Assembly (NCBI RefSeq): GCF_018449795.1
Contig: NZ_JAAVVE010000016.1
Coordinates: forward strand, 22,828-86,827
DNA length: 64,000 bases
DNA from: Sphingomonas sp. dw_22
Lineage (GTDB): Bacteria; Pseudomonadota; Alphaproteobacteria; Sphingomonadales; Sphingomonadaceae
Direction of reading: 5' to 3'
The notes under the pieces are model-generated. The model saw only the letters and a list, made by a program, of their open reading frames with translations. It did not search any database and was not told the DNA's origin. Shown one piece after another: positions 33,847-42,850 of this stretch; the first letter of the stretch is position 1, and each line of letters starts with the position of its first letter. The translations under genes and the position numbers were made by a program.

Positions 33847-35665
33847 CCGGCGGCTCGGGCACGTCCGGCAGGTCGTAGCGGATCTTCCACAGCCGGAAGG
33901 CCGAGTTCTTCGGCAGCTCCACCGGCTCCAGCCAGTTCGGCACCTGCCCCCTGGCGAGCTGGCCATAGAAGCCGTTGGGGTTGCGGGCGCGATAGACCGT
34001 CGTCTCGGCCATGTTCGGGCAGGTCAGCAGATAGGTCGCCTTGTGCCGCGCCGCGATCGGCCGGAAGCCCCTGGCCGTGCCGGTAAAGGCGTGGTGGACG
34101 TCCAGGATCGCGTCGCCGTTGCGGTGATAGGGGCCGGCGATGGCGTTATGGTGCGTCACGGTGATGAGCCGCGGCCCCATGTCGACATGGGTGAAGAAGG
34201 TCGCGGCGGGAATCGCATTCAGCGGCCTGAGCTGAGAGATGCGCGCGCAGGCGGCATTGGCCTTGCCGACCAGGTCCGGTCCCTTGGCCGGCTTGCCGCT
34301 CGGCAGCCAGGGCACGACGAGCCCGGTGAACAGCCCCGAGACGAGCAGGAAGCCGATCACCGATCCGAGCACGCGCACCAGCATCGACCCGCGCTTCAGG
34401 AACCATGGGATCAGCAACCAGACCAAGGCCGTCGCGCCCGGCACGCTGAGCATCTGCGCGGCCGGTCCGGCGCGGATCTGCCAGAGCAGCATCGCGCCGG
34501 CAAAGGCGGTGAACAGCGCCACCGCCGCCCAGCCGACCAGCGCCTCGCTCCGGCGCGCGCGCCAGGTGGCTATCGCCGCACCGATGATGCCGATGATCGG
34601 CAGCGCTGCGATCGGGAAGGCGGTCTTGAGCGCGTGGCGATAGATCGGCCGTGCCTCGCGCACGTTGCTGAGCCAGGTCGTGTAGAGCTCGTCCGATACC
34701 TGCTCGGGCCGGCCCAGGCATTGGGGGAAGAAATGGGCGAAGCCGGCCGCGATCGCCGCCCCCGCCAGCGCCGCCAGCAGCAGCCGCACCCAGCGTTTCT
34801 CCGGATTCCACAACGACAGCGCGAACAGCAAAGTGCCCGCCGCGATCATCACCGTCAGCCAGACAGGGGTGAGGGCATCGCAGCGCAGCACCTGGTTGGC
34901 GTTGGACGCGAACAGCGCGAAGCCCAGCGCCGAACCGCCCGCCAGCGTCAGCCCATAGACCTGCATCCGGCGGACATCGGCGGCCTCCCACACCCAGCGC
35001 AGGCCGATGATCGCCCCGGCCATCGCGCAATAGGGCAGCATCTCCAGCCCGATCGTCAGCGAGAAGGCGCTCGACAGGCCGACGGTGGCGCCGCCCCGTG
35101 CTCGCGCCGGATCGGCCAGGCCGGCCACCGTCATCGCCAGCGCGGCGAGCTGCCAGCCATGATGATCGATCCGCATCGGCGCGAACATCAACAAGGTCGA
35201 GCCGCAGCCCATCAGCACGATCAGTCCGATCGGCCATGCCTGGGGCGAGACCAGCCGGCGGATCGTGAGCGCGATGCCGATCATAGCGATCGACAGCGGC
35301 AGCAGCGGCGCGATGCCGCATGCCCATTTCTCGGCGGCCGCAACGCCGAGGAAAGGCTTCAGGATCAGGATCAGCGCGGCGATCGGCAGGTCGACGATGC
35401 GCGACCAGTGGATGTCGAACCCGCCCAGCGCCGGATCGAGGCGATATTGGCGCAGATCATACCAGCCCTGCCCCGCGAGCAGTGCGCGGACCTGCATCAG
35501 CCGCATATTGTCGTCGGTGTCGCCCAGCGCGAGCCAATAAATATTGCCCTGGCGCTGCACGAGATACCAGGCGACGACGCACGCCCAGGCCACCAGCGTC
35601 CAGCCGAGCCAGCGCTGCTCCAGTTCGTCCTGCAGGCGGAAACCGCGGAGTGGCTTCAGATTCAA
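33803..35665 (-). CDS. GT-C-like polytopic membrane protein (paralogue of 42847-44589)
   Basis: Protein of 620 residues from a TTG at 35665 with AGGGAA seven bases upstream; a GTG at 35689 would add eight residues but has no ribosome site. About ten to twelve spans are followed by a C-terminal soluble domain of about 140 residues. The first external loop has GDTDDNMRLMQVRALLAGQG (D49, D51, D52) then HWSRIVDLPIA; a later loop has RIDHHGWQ (D167, H168, H169). A DxD loop plus a D-x-H motif in the second loop recalls GT66 oligosaccharyltransferases of the AglB/STT3 type. This is an inference from motifs. The C-terminus shares HHNAIAGPYHRN, VHHAFTGT and NGFYGQLARG-type blocks with its paralogue. 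A metal-dependent lipid-linked glycosyltransferase is plausible. Confidence 0.7.
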   Translation of the reverse strand: MNLKPLRGFRLQDELEQRWLGWTLVAWACVVAWYLVQRQGNIYWLALGDTDDNMRLMQVRALLAGQGWYDLRQYRLDPALGGFDIHWSRIVDLPIAALILILKPFLGVAAAEKWACGIAPLLPLSIAMIGIALTIRRLVSPQAWPIGLIVLMGCGSTLLMFAPMRIDHHGWQLAALAMTVAGLADPARARGGATVGLSSAFSLTIGLEMLPYCAMAGAIIGLRWVWEAADVRRMQVYGLTLAGGSALGFALFASNANQVLRCDALTPVWLTVMIAAGTLLFALSLWNPEKRWVRLLLAALAGAAIAAGFAHFFPQCLGRPEQVSDELYTTWLSNVREARPIYRHALKTAFPIAALPIIGIIGAAIATWRARRSEALVGWAAVALFTAFAGAMLLWQIRAGPAAQMLSVPGATALVWLLIPWFLKRGSMLVRVLGSVIGFLLVSGLFTGLVVPWLPSGKPAKGPDLVGKANAACARISQLRPLNAIPAATFFTHVDMGPRLITVTHHNAIAGPYHRNGDAILDVHHAFTGTARGFRPIAARHKATYLLTCPNMAETTVYRARNPNGFYGQLARGQVPNWLEPVELPKNSAFRLWKIRYDLPDVPEPPVSAPKPRPRPPAKP

Positions 35666-35726
35666 AATGGCTTCCCTCGCTTCGCGCACCGCATTAGGGC
35701 GGCGCCTTGCGCAAGGGCAAGCGAGA

Positions 35727-36149
35727 GTGACGGCGATCTTTCAACGATTCGAGGCGATGTGGAGCGAGGGCCTGCTGGGCCAGTTGATCCGCTTCGGCAT
35801 CGCCGGGGGCCTTTCGACGGTCGTCTATGCCGTCGTCTACTGGCCGCTCGCGACCTATGTGATCCATCCCGTGGCCGCATCGATCGCGGGGTTCGTCTGC
35901 GCGGTGATCTTCGGCTATTTCATCCATAGCGCCTGGAGCTTCAAGGGGCACGGCGCCGACACCGGCAGCATCAAGACCCAGGGCAAGTTCTTCGCGGTCC
36001 AGTCGGTCGGCATGCTGCTCAATGCGGCGTTCACCTGGCTGCTGACCGGGCCGCTCGTCCATGGCCCCACCTGGTGGCCGCTCGTTCCCGCCGTGCTCGT
36101 GACGCCGCTCGTCACGTTCGGCCTCAATCGTCGTCTGGTATTTGGTTGA
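35727..36149 (+). CDS. GtrA-like four-helix membrane protein
   Basis: Protein of 140 residues from the GTG at 35727 (an ATG at 35757 is the next choice). After QLIRFGIAGGLSTVVYAVVYW, four hydrophobic helices are visible, with a conserved AGFVCAVIFGYFIHSAWSFKG and a C-terminal TPLVTFGLNRRLVFG. These are hallmarks of GtrA, a family thought to move undecaprenyl-phosphate-linked sugars or help glycosyltransfer at the inner membrane. It overlaps nothing but sits one base before the methyltransferase gene, so the two are coupled. Divergent to the GT-C-like gene, with 61 bp between the two starts, it belongs to the same glycan set. Confidence 0.88.
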   Translation: MTAIFQRFEAMWSEGLLGQLIRFGIAGGLSTVVYAVVYWPLATYVIHPVAASIAGFVCAVIFGYFIHSAWSFKGHGADTGSIKTQGKFFAVQSVGMLLNAAFTWLLTGPLVHGPTWWPLVPAVLVTPLVTFGLNRRLVFG

Positions 36150-36150
36150 T

Positions 36151-36879
36151 ATGGATCGCATCGTCTACGAACGCATGGCCGCGCACGACACCACCCATTG
36201 GTGGTATCGCGCCCGCCGCGAGATCCTGTCGGACTATCTGACGCGCTTCGGCGATCTGCCGGGGGATGCGCGCATCCTCGAGATCGGCTGCGGCACCGGC
36301 CATAACCTGCCGATGCTCGCGCAGTTCGGCGAGGTCGACGCGATCGAGATCGATGAGACCGCGGCGGCCAAGGCGAGCGAGCGGTTGGGCAAGCCGGTCG
36401 GCTCCTCGCCGCTGCCCGAGCTGGAGGGCGTCGCGCCCGGCAGCTATGATCTGGTCGCGGTGCTCGACGTGGTCGAGCATGTCGAGGACGATATCGCCGC
36501 GCTGAAGGCGATGGCGACGCTGCTCAGGCCCGGCGGCAAGATCCTCGTCACCGTGCCGGCGCACCAATGGATGTGGAGCGCGCATGACGTGGTGAACCAC
36601 CACAAGCGCCGCTATTCCAAGGGCACGCTCACCGCCGCGCTCGACAAGGCCGGGCTGCAATGGCGCAAGCTGCACTGGTTCAATTCGCTACTGTTCCCGG
36701 TGGCGGTCGCGGCGCGCTTCGCGGGCAAGCTGACGGGCAGGGACGACAGCGACGATTCGCCGCCGCCCAAGCCGCTCAACACCGTGTTCGAAGGGGTGTT
36801 CGGGCTGGAGCGCCATTTGCTCGGCCGGGTGCCGATGCCGCCCGGTCTCTCGATCATCGTGCTGGCGTCGCCGAAGTAA
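36151..36879 (+). CDS. SAM-dependent methyltransferase (class I)
   Basis: Protein of 242 residues from the ATG at 36151, one base after the GtrA stop. The SAM site is ILEIGCGTGHNLPMLAQFGEVDAIEID, followed by YDLVAVLDVVEHVEDDIAALKAMATLLRPGGKILVTVPAH, the methyltransferase_11/12 pattern. The N-terminal HDTTHWWYRARREIL is common in methyltransferases of polysaccharide clusters. NHHKRRYSKGTLTAALDKAGL gives a nearly basic linker before a C-terminal hydrophobic stretch around SLLFPVAVAARFAG. It probably methylates a sugar or lipid intermediate made by the surrounding genes. The acceptor is not known. Confidence 0.88.
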   Translation: MDRIVYERMAAHDTTHWWYRARREILSDYLTRFGDLPGDARILEIGCGTGHNLPMLAQFGEVDAIEIDETAAAKASERLGKPVGSSPLPELEGVAPGSYDLVAVLDVVEHVEDDIAALKAMATLLRPGGKILVTVPAHQWMWSAHDVVNHHKRRYSKGTLTAALDKAGLQWRKLHWFNSLLFPVAVAARFAGKLTGRDDSDDSPPPKPLNTVFEGVFGLERHLLGRVPMPPGLSIIVLASPK

Positions 36880-36880
36880 G

Positions 36881-37906
36881 TTACTCGGCGGCTTCGCTCC
36901 GCACCGCCTGCGGCGCGACGCCGGCCTCGCCCGAATCCTCGAAGCGATAGCCGAGCGAGGCATGGCCCTGCACCGGGCCGGCCACGTCCGCGACGATGTA
37001 GAGCGGGCGCTTCTTCGATTCGACATAGAGCCGGCCGAGATATTCGCCGATCATGCCGAGCACGAACATCTGCACCGCGCCCAGGAACACCACGACCAGC
37101 ATCGTCGAGGTCCAGCCCTGCACGGCATTGCCCATCAGCCAGCCGACCAGGATGTAGAGCATCAGCAGCACCGACGCCGCGGTCAGCAGCAGCCCGACAT
37201 GGCTGGCGAAGCGCAGCGGCGCGGTGGAGAAGCCGGTGATCGCGTCGAGCGCGAAGCGGATCATCTTGCCCAGCGGATATTTGCTGGTGCCGGCATGGCG
37301 CTCGTGCCGGTCATAGACGAAGGGCACCTGGCGGAAGCCGATCCACGCGACCATGCCCCGGATGAAGCGCGCCTGCTCGGGCAGGGACAGGAAGGCGTCG
37401 AGCGCGCGGCGGGTCATCAGCCGGAAGTCGCCGGTGTCGAGCGGGATCGGCGTGTCGGTGATCCGATCGAGCGCGCGGTAGAAGATCGCGGCGGTCGCCT
37501 TCTTGAAAATGCTCTCGCCGTCGCGCTTGCGCCGTACGGCATAGATCACGTCGGCGCCTTCGGCCGCCATCGTCGCGCGCATCTCGCCCAGCAATTCGGG
37601 CGGATCCTGGAGATCGGCGTCGATGATGAGGATCTGCGCGCCCGCGCACAGGTCTAGCCCTGCCGTCAGCGCGAGCTGGTGGCCATGGTTGCGCGACAGG
37701 TTGATTGCGACGAGATGCGGATCGGCGGCGGACAGGCGCTGCATCACCGGCCAGCTCGCGTCGCGCGAGCCGTCGTTGATGAGGACGATCTCGTAATCCT
37801 CGCCCACGACACCCTTCGCCGCCGCCGAGACGCGGGCATGCAGCATCTCGAGGCATGCCTCTTCATTGTAGCAGGGGATGACGACGGAAAGCGCGGGCCT
37901 TTTCAT
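36881..37906 (-). CDS. GT2 glycosyltransferase, polyprenyl-phosphate sugar transferase type
   Basis: Protein of 341 residues. SVVIPCYNEEACLEML starts a GT-A domain; LINDGSRDASW and IDADLQDPPELLGEM (DxD-like metal site) are the donor loop, and GDFRLMTRRALDAFLSLPEQARFIRGMVAWIGF is the typical acceptor-side block of DPM1/ArnC-type enzymes. Two transmembrane helices near 240-310 close the protein. Such enzymes load a sugar onto undecaprenyl phosphate on the cytoplasmic side, feeding GT-C enzymes on the other side; GtrA would fit as partner. It is convergent to the methyltransferase with 1 bp between stops. The sugar is not predictable. Confidence 0.9.
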   Translation of the reverse strand: MKRPALSVVIPCYNEEACLEMLHARVSAAAKGVVGEDYEIVLINDGSRDASWPVMQRLSAADPHLVAINLSRNHGHQLALTAGLDLCAGAQILIIDADLQDPPELLGEMRATMAAEGADVIYAVRRKRDGESIFKKATAAIFYRALDRITDTPIPLDTGDFRLMTRRALDAFLSLPEQARFIRGMVAWIGFRQVPFVYDRHERHAGTSKYPLGKMIRFALDAITGFSTAPLRFASHVGLLLTAASVLLMLYILVGWLMGNAVQGWTSTMLVVVFLGAVQMFVLGMIGEYLGRLYVESKKRPLYIVADVAGPVQGHASLGYRFEDSGEAGVAPQAVRSEAAE

Positions 37907-38019
37907 GGGCGGCGTGTCTAGCGCGGTGTCGCGGCGGCGTCACATGGAAAACGCTTGGGCGCGTTCGTCCACTCCCGTTTGGGGAAGAGGGGGTGATCGA
38001 AAGTGCGTTGCACTTGGCC

Positions 38020-38053
38020 TTCACCCAACCCTCTCCCAAAGGGAGAGGGCTTT
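38020..38053. repeat. half-element of the DUF559-type palindrome downstream of rel
   Basis: CCCTCTCCC (38029-38037), AAA, GGGAGAGGG (38041-38049) with a TTCACCCAAC tail is one end of the repeat type that bounds the DUF559 cassette. It lies just beyond the rel stop on the minus strand and can form a hairpin there. Confidence 0.75.
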
Positions 38054-38058
38054 GCGGC

Positions 38059-40146
38059 TTATGCCCGCTCCGCCGAGCTCACCGCGTCCGCCGCCCGGAG
38101 CGCCGCCAGCAGCCGCATCAGATGGGCGGCGTTGCGGACTTCCAGGTCGATCGTGTTGGTGTGGAAAGTGGTGTCGCGATTGTCCATCCGCATGCCGAGG
38201 ATATTGGCCTTGTGCTGGCCGATCAGCGTGGCGATCGCGCCCAGCGCGCCGGGCTCGTTCTTCAGCGTGACCGCGATCCGCGCGGTGCCGCCCTCGGCCT
38301 TGTCGCCCCAGGTGAGGTCCACCCAATCGTCGTCGTCGGTGTCGGCAAGGCTGGCGCAGTCGATCGCATGGACCTCGATCGGCTGGCCGGGGCGGCGCAG
38401 GCCGACGATGCGGTCGCCGGGCACCGGGCGGCAATCCTCGGAGAGGTGGAACGCCACGCCCGGGGTCAGCCCCTTGATGTCGATCGCGGCGCTCTGCGGC
38501 GGCATCTCGTGCTCCTCGCCGTCGGTGGAGCCCGGCATCACCGCCTCCATCACCTGCGCGTCGGTGAGCTTGCGATGGGCGATCGCCTCCATCAGCGATT
38601 CCTCATCCGCCAGCTTCAGCCGCTTGAGCGCATCGCCCAGCGCCTCGGGCGCGGCGGGGGTGGGCAGGCGGTGGACGATCTCATCATAGAGCTTGCGGCC
38701 GAGCTTGACCGTCTCGTCGCGCTCCTTGTGGCGGATATGGCGGCGGATCGCGGCGCGCGCCTTGCCGGTGATGGCGAAGTTGAGCCAATTGGCCTGGGGC
38801 TCCTGGGCCTTGGAGCGCAGGATCGAGACCTGGTCGCCCTGCTGGATCTCGGTGCGCAGCGGCACGACGCGGCCGTTGACCTTGGCGCCCACCGCCTGGT
38901 CGCCCAGGTTCGAATGCACCGCATAGGCGAAATCGACCGGGGTCGCGCCCTTGGGGAGCTGGATCAGCTCGCCCTTGGGCGTGAAGGCGAAGATCCGGTC
39001 CTGGTACATCGCCATGCGGGTGTGCTCGAGCAGCTCCTCGGGGCTCTCGGCATGTTCGAGGATCTCGATCAGGTCGCGGATCCAGCTCACCTGCGTATCG
39101 GGCCGCACCGCATCCTGCTTGTAGGCCCAGTGGGCGGCGAGGCCGAACTCGGCCTGGGCATGCATGTCCTGCGTGCGGATCTGGATCTCGACGCGCATGT
39201 TCTCGGCATGGATCACGCTGGTATGGAGCGAACGATAGCCGTTGCGCTTGGGGGTGGAGATGTAGTCCTTGAACCGGCCCGGCACCATCGGCCAGCGGCG
39301 GTGGATCACGCCGAGCGCGCGATAGCATTCCTCCTCGTTCTTCACGATCGCACGGAATGCCATGATGTCGGAGAGCTGTTCCAGCGACACATGGCGCTCG
39401 GACATCTTCTTCCAGATCGAATAGGGGTGCTTCTCGCGCCCGCTCACTTCGGCCTCGATCCCGCCGCGCGCCAGCAGCAGCTTCAGGCCGGAGGCTATCT
39501 TGGCGATGCGGTCCTCGCCCTCGATCTTGAGCGCGTCGAGCCGGCGGGTGATAGATTCATAGGCTTCGGGCTCGAGCTGCTTGAAGGCGAGCGTCTGCAT
39601 CTCCTTCATGAACTCGTACATGCCGATCCGCTCGGCGAGCGGGGCATAGATGTCCATCGTCTCGCGGGCGATGCGGCGGCGCTTCTCCTCGCTCTTGATG
39701 AAATGGAGCGTGCGCATGTTGTGGAGGCGGTCGGCCAGCTTCACCAGCAGCACGCGGATATCGTCCGACATCGCCAGCAGGAATTTGCGGAGGTTCTCGG
39801 CGGCGCGCTCGCTCTCGGTCTGCGCCTCGATCTTGGAGAGCTTGGTGACGCCGTCGACCATGCGCGCGACATTGTCGCCGAACAGGCGCCGGACCTCTTC
39901 GGGGGTGGCGACGGTGTCCTCGATCGTGTCGTGCAGGATCGCGGTGGCGATCGTCTCGGCATCGAGGTGGAGGTCGGTCAGGATGCCGGCGACTTCGATC
40001 GGATGGCTGAAATAGGGATCGCCCGAGGCGCGCTTCTGGGTGCCGTGCGCGTTGACCGAAAACACATAGGCGCGATTGAGCAACGCTTCATCGGCATCGG
40101 GGTCATAGGACAAGACCCGGTCCACAAGTTCATATTGACGCAGCAC
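38059..40146 (-). CDS. rel: bifunctional (p)ppGpp synthetase/hydrolase (RSH)
   Basis: Protein of 695 residues from the GTG at 40146, preceded by AGGG. An upstream in-frame ATG would add unrelated residues. The HD hydrolase domain is at about 30-180 (FSVNAHGTQKRASGDPYFSHP, ILHDTIEDTVAT, LLVKLADRLHNMRTL), the synthetase domain at about 210-350 (KKMSERHVSLEQLSDIMAFR, YRSLHTSVIH, EIQIRTQDMHAQAEFGLAAHWAYK), then TGS (FTPKGELIQLPKGATPVDFAYAVHS) and ACT (ARIAVTLKNEPGALGAIATLIGQHKANI). The enzyme makes and degrades guanosine tetra/pentaphosphate in the stringent response. It is usually the only RSH in alphaproteobacteria. The catalytic HD and Asp residues look intact. Confidence 0.97.
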   Translation of the reverse strand: MLRQYELVDRVLSYDPDADEALLNRAYVFSVNAHGTQKRASGDPYFSHPIEVAGILTDLHLDAETIATAILHDTIEDTVATPEEVRRLFGDNVARMVDGVTKLSKIEAQTESERAAENLRKFLLAMSDDIRVLLVKLADRLHNMRTLHFIKSEEKRRRIARETMDIYAPLAERIGMYEFMKEMQTLAFKQLEPEAYESITRRLDALKIEGEDRIAKIASGLKLLLARGGIEAEVSGREKHPYSIWKKMSERHVSLEQLSDIMAFRAIVKNEEECYRALGVIHRRWPMVPGRFKDYISTPKRNGYRSLHTSVIHAENMRVEIQIRTQDMHAQAEFGLAAHWAYKQDAVRPDTQVSWIRDLIEILEHAESPEELLEHTRMAMYQDRIFAFTPKGELIQLPKGATPVDFAYAVHSNLGDQAVGAKVNGRVVPLRTEIQQGDQVSILRSKAQEPQANWLNFAITGKARAAIRRHIRHKERDETVKLGRKLYDEIVHRLPTPAAPEALGDALKRLKLADEESLMEAIAHRKLTDAQVMEAVMPGSTDGEEHEMPPQSAAIDIKGLTPGVAFHLSEDCRPVPGDRIVGLRRPGQPIEVHAIDCASLADTDDDDWVDLTWGDKAEGGTARIAVTLKNEPGALGAIATLIGQHKANILGMRMDNRDTTFHTNTIDLEVRNAAHLMRLLAALRAADAVSSAERA

Positions 40147-40231
40147 GTACCCTAAATGGGGCGCGGCGGCGCCGCATTGCAATGTTTTAGTGTGCCGCCA
40201 ATGCAAGGCGGGCGCGAGGTGTTGCACAAAG

Positions 40232-40268
40232 ACAAAAACGCCGCCGGCCCGAGGGAGCCGACGGCGCT
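40232..40268 (-). terminator. intrinsic terminator of the CC_3452-like gene
   Basis: On the minus strand, CGCCGTCGGC and CCGGCGGCG form a stem (about 40266 to 40240) followed by TTTTTGT. It lies 37-75 bp after the minus-strand gene's stop, so it fits that gene. Confidence 0.8.
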
Positions 40269-40305
40269 TTCGATTTGGGTTGAAGGCGGGCGCGATCCGG
40301 GCGGA

Positions 40306-40617
40306 TCAGCGCGCCTTGGCGTTGCACTTGGCGAGCGCGTCGGCATCGAAGTCGGTGCCGTTGGCGCGGAACGCGGTGAGCGTGCCCACTTCGCGCGCCA
40401 CCAGCTCGCAGACGATGCCGTCGCGGGCATTGGCCTTGCTCGCGGTGCAGGTGCCGCCGGCGCATTTCCAGATGGTCGAGCGCGTGACGAGGCTCGCTTT
40501 TTCGGGCGCGGTCGCGGGGGTGGCGGAATAATAGCCGCGGCTCTGGGCGATGCCGGCGGCGGGCGTGAGCGCCAGCATGGCCGCGGCTGCTGCCGCGACG
40601 GCAAGGAAACGGCTCAT
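40306..40617 (-). CDS. small secreted CC_3452-like protein
   Basis: Protein of 103 residues. A Sec signal peptide runs to about residue 24 (MSRFLAVAAAAAAMLAL, then GIA-Q). Mature sequence has three cysteines (KCAGGTC, and IVCEL) plus a fourth near the end in LAKCNAKAR, spaced so two disulfides are possible; VCELVAREVGTLTAFRANGTDFDADALAKCN matches small alphaproteobacterial proteins of the CC_3452 kind. AGGAGG is 8 nt before the ATG. A 7-bp-arm palindrome lies 27-43 bp upstream, and the divergent HxlR regulator gene begins 150 bp away. Function unknown; a periplasmic or surface role is expected. Confidence 0.8.
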   Translation of the reverse strand: MSRFLAVAAAAAAMLALTPAAGIAQSRGYYSATPATAPEKASLVTRSTIWKCAGGTCTASKANARDGIVCELVAREVGTLTAFRANGTDFDADALAKCNAKAR

Positions 40618-40643
40618 GACAATGCCTCCTGGGAAGTTTTATC

Positions 40644-40660
40644 GTGCAATCCGATTGCAC
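40644..40660. promoter_or_regulatory. palindrome between CC_3452-like and HxlR genes
   Basis: GTGCAATCCGATTGCAC has perfect 7-bp arms and a 3-bp centre in a locally AT-richer divergent region. Its place 27 bp upstream of the secreted-protein start suggests an operator; the adjacent HxlR protein is the obvious candidate, not proven. Confidence 0.5.
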
Positions 40661-40766
40661 ATCCAAATTAATTGACACAAAGGTAAGTTGCAAGCAGAAA
40701 CTGGTGCTGCGTCGCAATATTTTATCCCGTTCCGCCGGCGCGGGTTTTGCCTTAAGGTGATTGCTT

Positions 40767-41258
40767 ATGGGTGGTGCGATCCGAGAGTCGCTGCGCGAAT
40801 TGGCGCGCGATTGCAGCTTGCCTGCGGCGCTGGAAGCGATGGGGGAGCGCTGGGCGTTCCTGATCCTGCGCGGCGCGTTCAACGGGCTGCATCATTTCGA
40901 GGAATTCCAGTCCGAGCTGGGCATTGCCCGCAATATCCTTGCCAATCGGCTGGCGCGGCTGGTGGAGCACGGCATCCTGGTGCGCCAGCCCTGCGCCGAC
41001 GATCGCCGCAAGATCGAATATCGCCTGACCGACAAGGGCCATGCGCTGGTGCCGACGATGGTGGCGCTCAGGCAATGGGGCGAGCGCTGGGAGACGGGCG
41101 TGCCGGCGATGCCGATCCTGGTCGATGCGCGCGACCGCCTGCCGATCGCGCCGGTCACGGTGCAGGCGCATGACGGGCGGGTGCTCGGCAAGGGCGACCT
41201 GCTCTGGGCGCTGCCCGAGGACGTGGCCGAAGAGCCTGAGATACGCGCGGCGGAGTAG
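40767..41258 (+). CDS. HxlR family transcriptional regulator
   Basis: Protein of 163 residues from the ATG at 40767 with AAGGTGA six bases upstream. The winged-helix domain begins CSLPAALEAMGERWAFLILRGAFNGLHHFEEFQSELGIARNILANRLARLVEHGILVRQ and continues DRRKIEYRLTDKG, the exact HxlR layout: conserved Cys then W-A-F-L-I-L. The Cys at about residue 17 (DCSLPAAL) is at the usual redox-active position of the family. A C-terminal extension of about 50 residues follows. HxlR proteins bind palindromes near their own promoter; the palindrome at 40644 is a candidate. Confidence 0.93.
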   Translation: MGGAIRESLRELARDCSLPAALEAMGERWAFLILRGAFNGLHHFEEFQSELGIARNILANRLARLVEHGILVRQPCADDRRKIEYRLTDKGHALVPTMVALRQWGERWETGVPAMPILVDARDRLPIAPVTVQAHDGRVLGKGDLLWALPEDVAEEPEIRAAE

Positions 41259-41335
41259 CTTCGGTTTAGCTGCCCGTTAACCAGACCTTAGCCCAGTTGG
41301 GGGCATTTTCGGGGCTCCACGGGGGAAGCACTGGA

Positions 41336-42850
41336 ATGCCCGCATCCAAGAATGCCGTCGATGTCGCTATCATCGGGGCCGGCCCGGCCGGGCTGACCGC
41401 CGGCTATCTGCTGACCAAGGCGGGCTATTCGGTCACCATCCTAGAGAAGGATCCGGTCTATGTCGGCGGCATCAGCCGCACCGTGGAGCATGGCGGCTTC
41501 CGGTTCGACATCGGCGGGCACCGCTTCTTCTCCAAGTCCAAGGAAGTGGTCGACCTCTGGAACGAGATCCTGCCTGACGATTTCATAGAACGCCCGCGGA
41601 TGAGCCGCATCTTCTACGGCGGCAAATTCTACAGCTATCCGCTGCGCGCGTTCGAGGCGCTGATGAACCTGGGGATCTTCACCTCGGCTCTGTGCATGGC
41701 GAGCTATGCCAAGGCCAGGATGTTCCCGCGCAAGGACGTCAAGAGCTTCGAGGATTGGGTGGTCAACCAGTTCGGCCACAGGCTCTATTCGATCTTCTTC
41801 AAGACCTATACCGAGAAGGTGTGGGGCATGCCGTGCGACGCGATGTCGGCGGACTGGGCGGCGCAGCGCATCAAGGGGCTGAGCTTGGGCAAGGCCGTGA
41901 TGGACGGGCTCCGCCGCTCGCTGGGGCTCAACCGGAAGCCCAATGACGGCATGGAGACCAAGACGCTGCTCGAGACCTTCCGCTATCCGCGCAAGGGCCC
42001 GGGCATGATGTGGGAAGCCGCGCGCGACCGGATCGTCGAGGGTGGCAACCAGGTGCTGATGGATCATGCGCTGCGGGCGATGCGCTTCGACGAGGCCACC
42101 GGGCGCTGGCACGTCCAGGCGACGCGCGGCGACGGCGAGATCGTCACCGTCAACGCCGCGCATGTCATCTCCTCCGCGCCGATGCGCGAGCTCGCGAGCC
42201 GCGTCCAGCCGATGCCCGCCAGCATCCCGGCGGCGATGGACCTCCATTATCGCGACTTCCTGACGGTCGCGCTGATGATCCGTTCGGAAGACCTGTTCCC
42301 CGATAACTGGATCTATATCCACGAACAGGGCGTGAAGGTGGGCCGCGTCCAGAATTTTCGCTCCTGGTCGCCCGAGATGGTGCCCGACGACACGATCGCC
42401 TGCGTCGGCCTCGAATATTTCTGCTTCGAGGGCGACGGGCTGTGGAGCATGGCCGATCGCGAGCTGGTCGCGCTCGCCGTGCGCGAGCTGGCGATGCTCG
42501 GCCTGTGCAGCGCCGAGCAGGTGGTCGGCGGCGCGGTGGTGCGCCAGGAAAAGGCCTATCCGGTCTATGACGAGACCTATCGCGACAATGTCGAGACGCT
42601 GCGCCGCGAACTGGAGGAACGCTATCCAACGCTCCACCTGGTCGGCCGCAACGGCATGCATCGCTACAACAACCAGGATCATGCGATGATGACGGCGATG
42701 CTCACCGTCCGGAATATCGAGGCGGGCGAGCGCATCTATGACGTGTGGAACGTCAACGAGGATGCCGAATATCACGAGAGCGGCACCGAGGGCGAACGGG
42801 CGGCGCTCGCATCCGAACGCCAGGTGCCGGGCCGCCTGCGCGCGGCGTGA
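41336..42850 (+). CDS. FAD-dependent oxidoreductase (GLF/protoporphyrinogen-oxidase-like)
   Basis: Protein of 504 residues. [61 protein letters not shown] holds the FAD-binding GxGxxG, the Glu that binds the ribose, and the HRFFSK block shared with UDP-galactopyranose-mutase-like and amine-oxidase-like proteins of sugar clusters. [21 protein letters not shown] and [16 protein letters not shown] at the end are conserved in this subgroup. No membrane span. Its stop overlaps the start of the downstream GT-C-like gene by 4 bp, so the two are made together. The substrate, possibly a lipid-linked or nucleotide sugar, is not known. GGGGGAA lies before the ATG. Confidence 0.85.
   Translation: MPASKNAVDVAIIGAGPAGLTAGYLLTKAGYSVTILEKDPVYVGGISRTVEHGGFRFDIGGHRFFSKSKEVVDLWNEILPDDFIERPRMSRIFYGGKFYSYPLRAFEALMNLGIFTSALCMASYAKARMFPRKDVKSFEDWVVNQFGHRLYSIFFKTYTEKVWGMPCDAMSADWAAQRIKGLSLGKAVMDGLRRSLGLNRKPNDGMETKTLLETFRYPRKGPGMMWEAARDRIVEGGNQVLMDHALRAMRFDEATGRWHVQATRGDGEIVTVNAAHVISSAPMRELASRVQPMPASIPAAMDLHYRDFLTVALMIRSEDLFPDNWIYIHEQGVKVGRVQNFRSWSPEMVPDDTIACVGLEYFCFEGDGLWSMADRELVALAVRELAMLGLCSAEQVVGGAVVRQEKAYPVYDETYRDNVETLRRELEERYPTLHLVGRNGMHRYNNQDHAMMTAMLTVRNIEAGERIYDVWNVNEDAEYHESGTEGERAALASERQVPGRLRAA

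Noticed and set aside
37993..40155. A 720-codon plus-strand frame opposite rel
   Set aside because: Antisense shadow; the Rel protein has all its domains on the minus strand.
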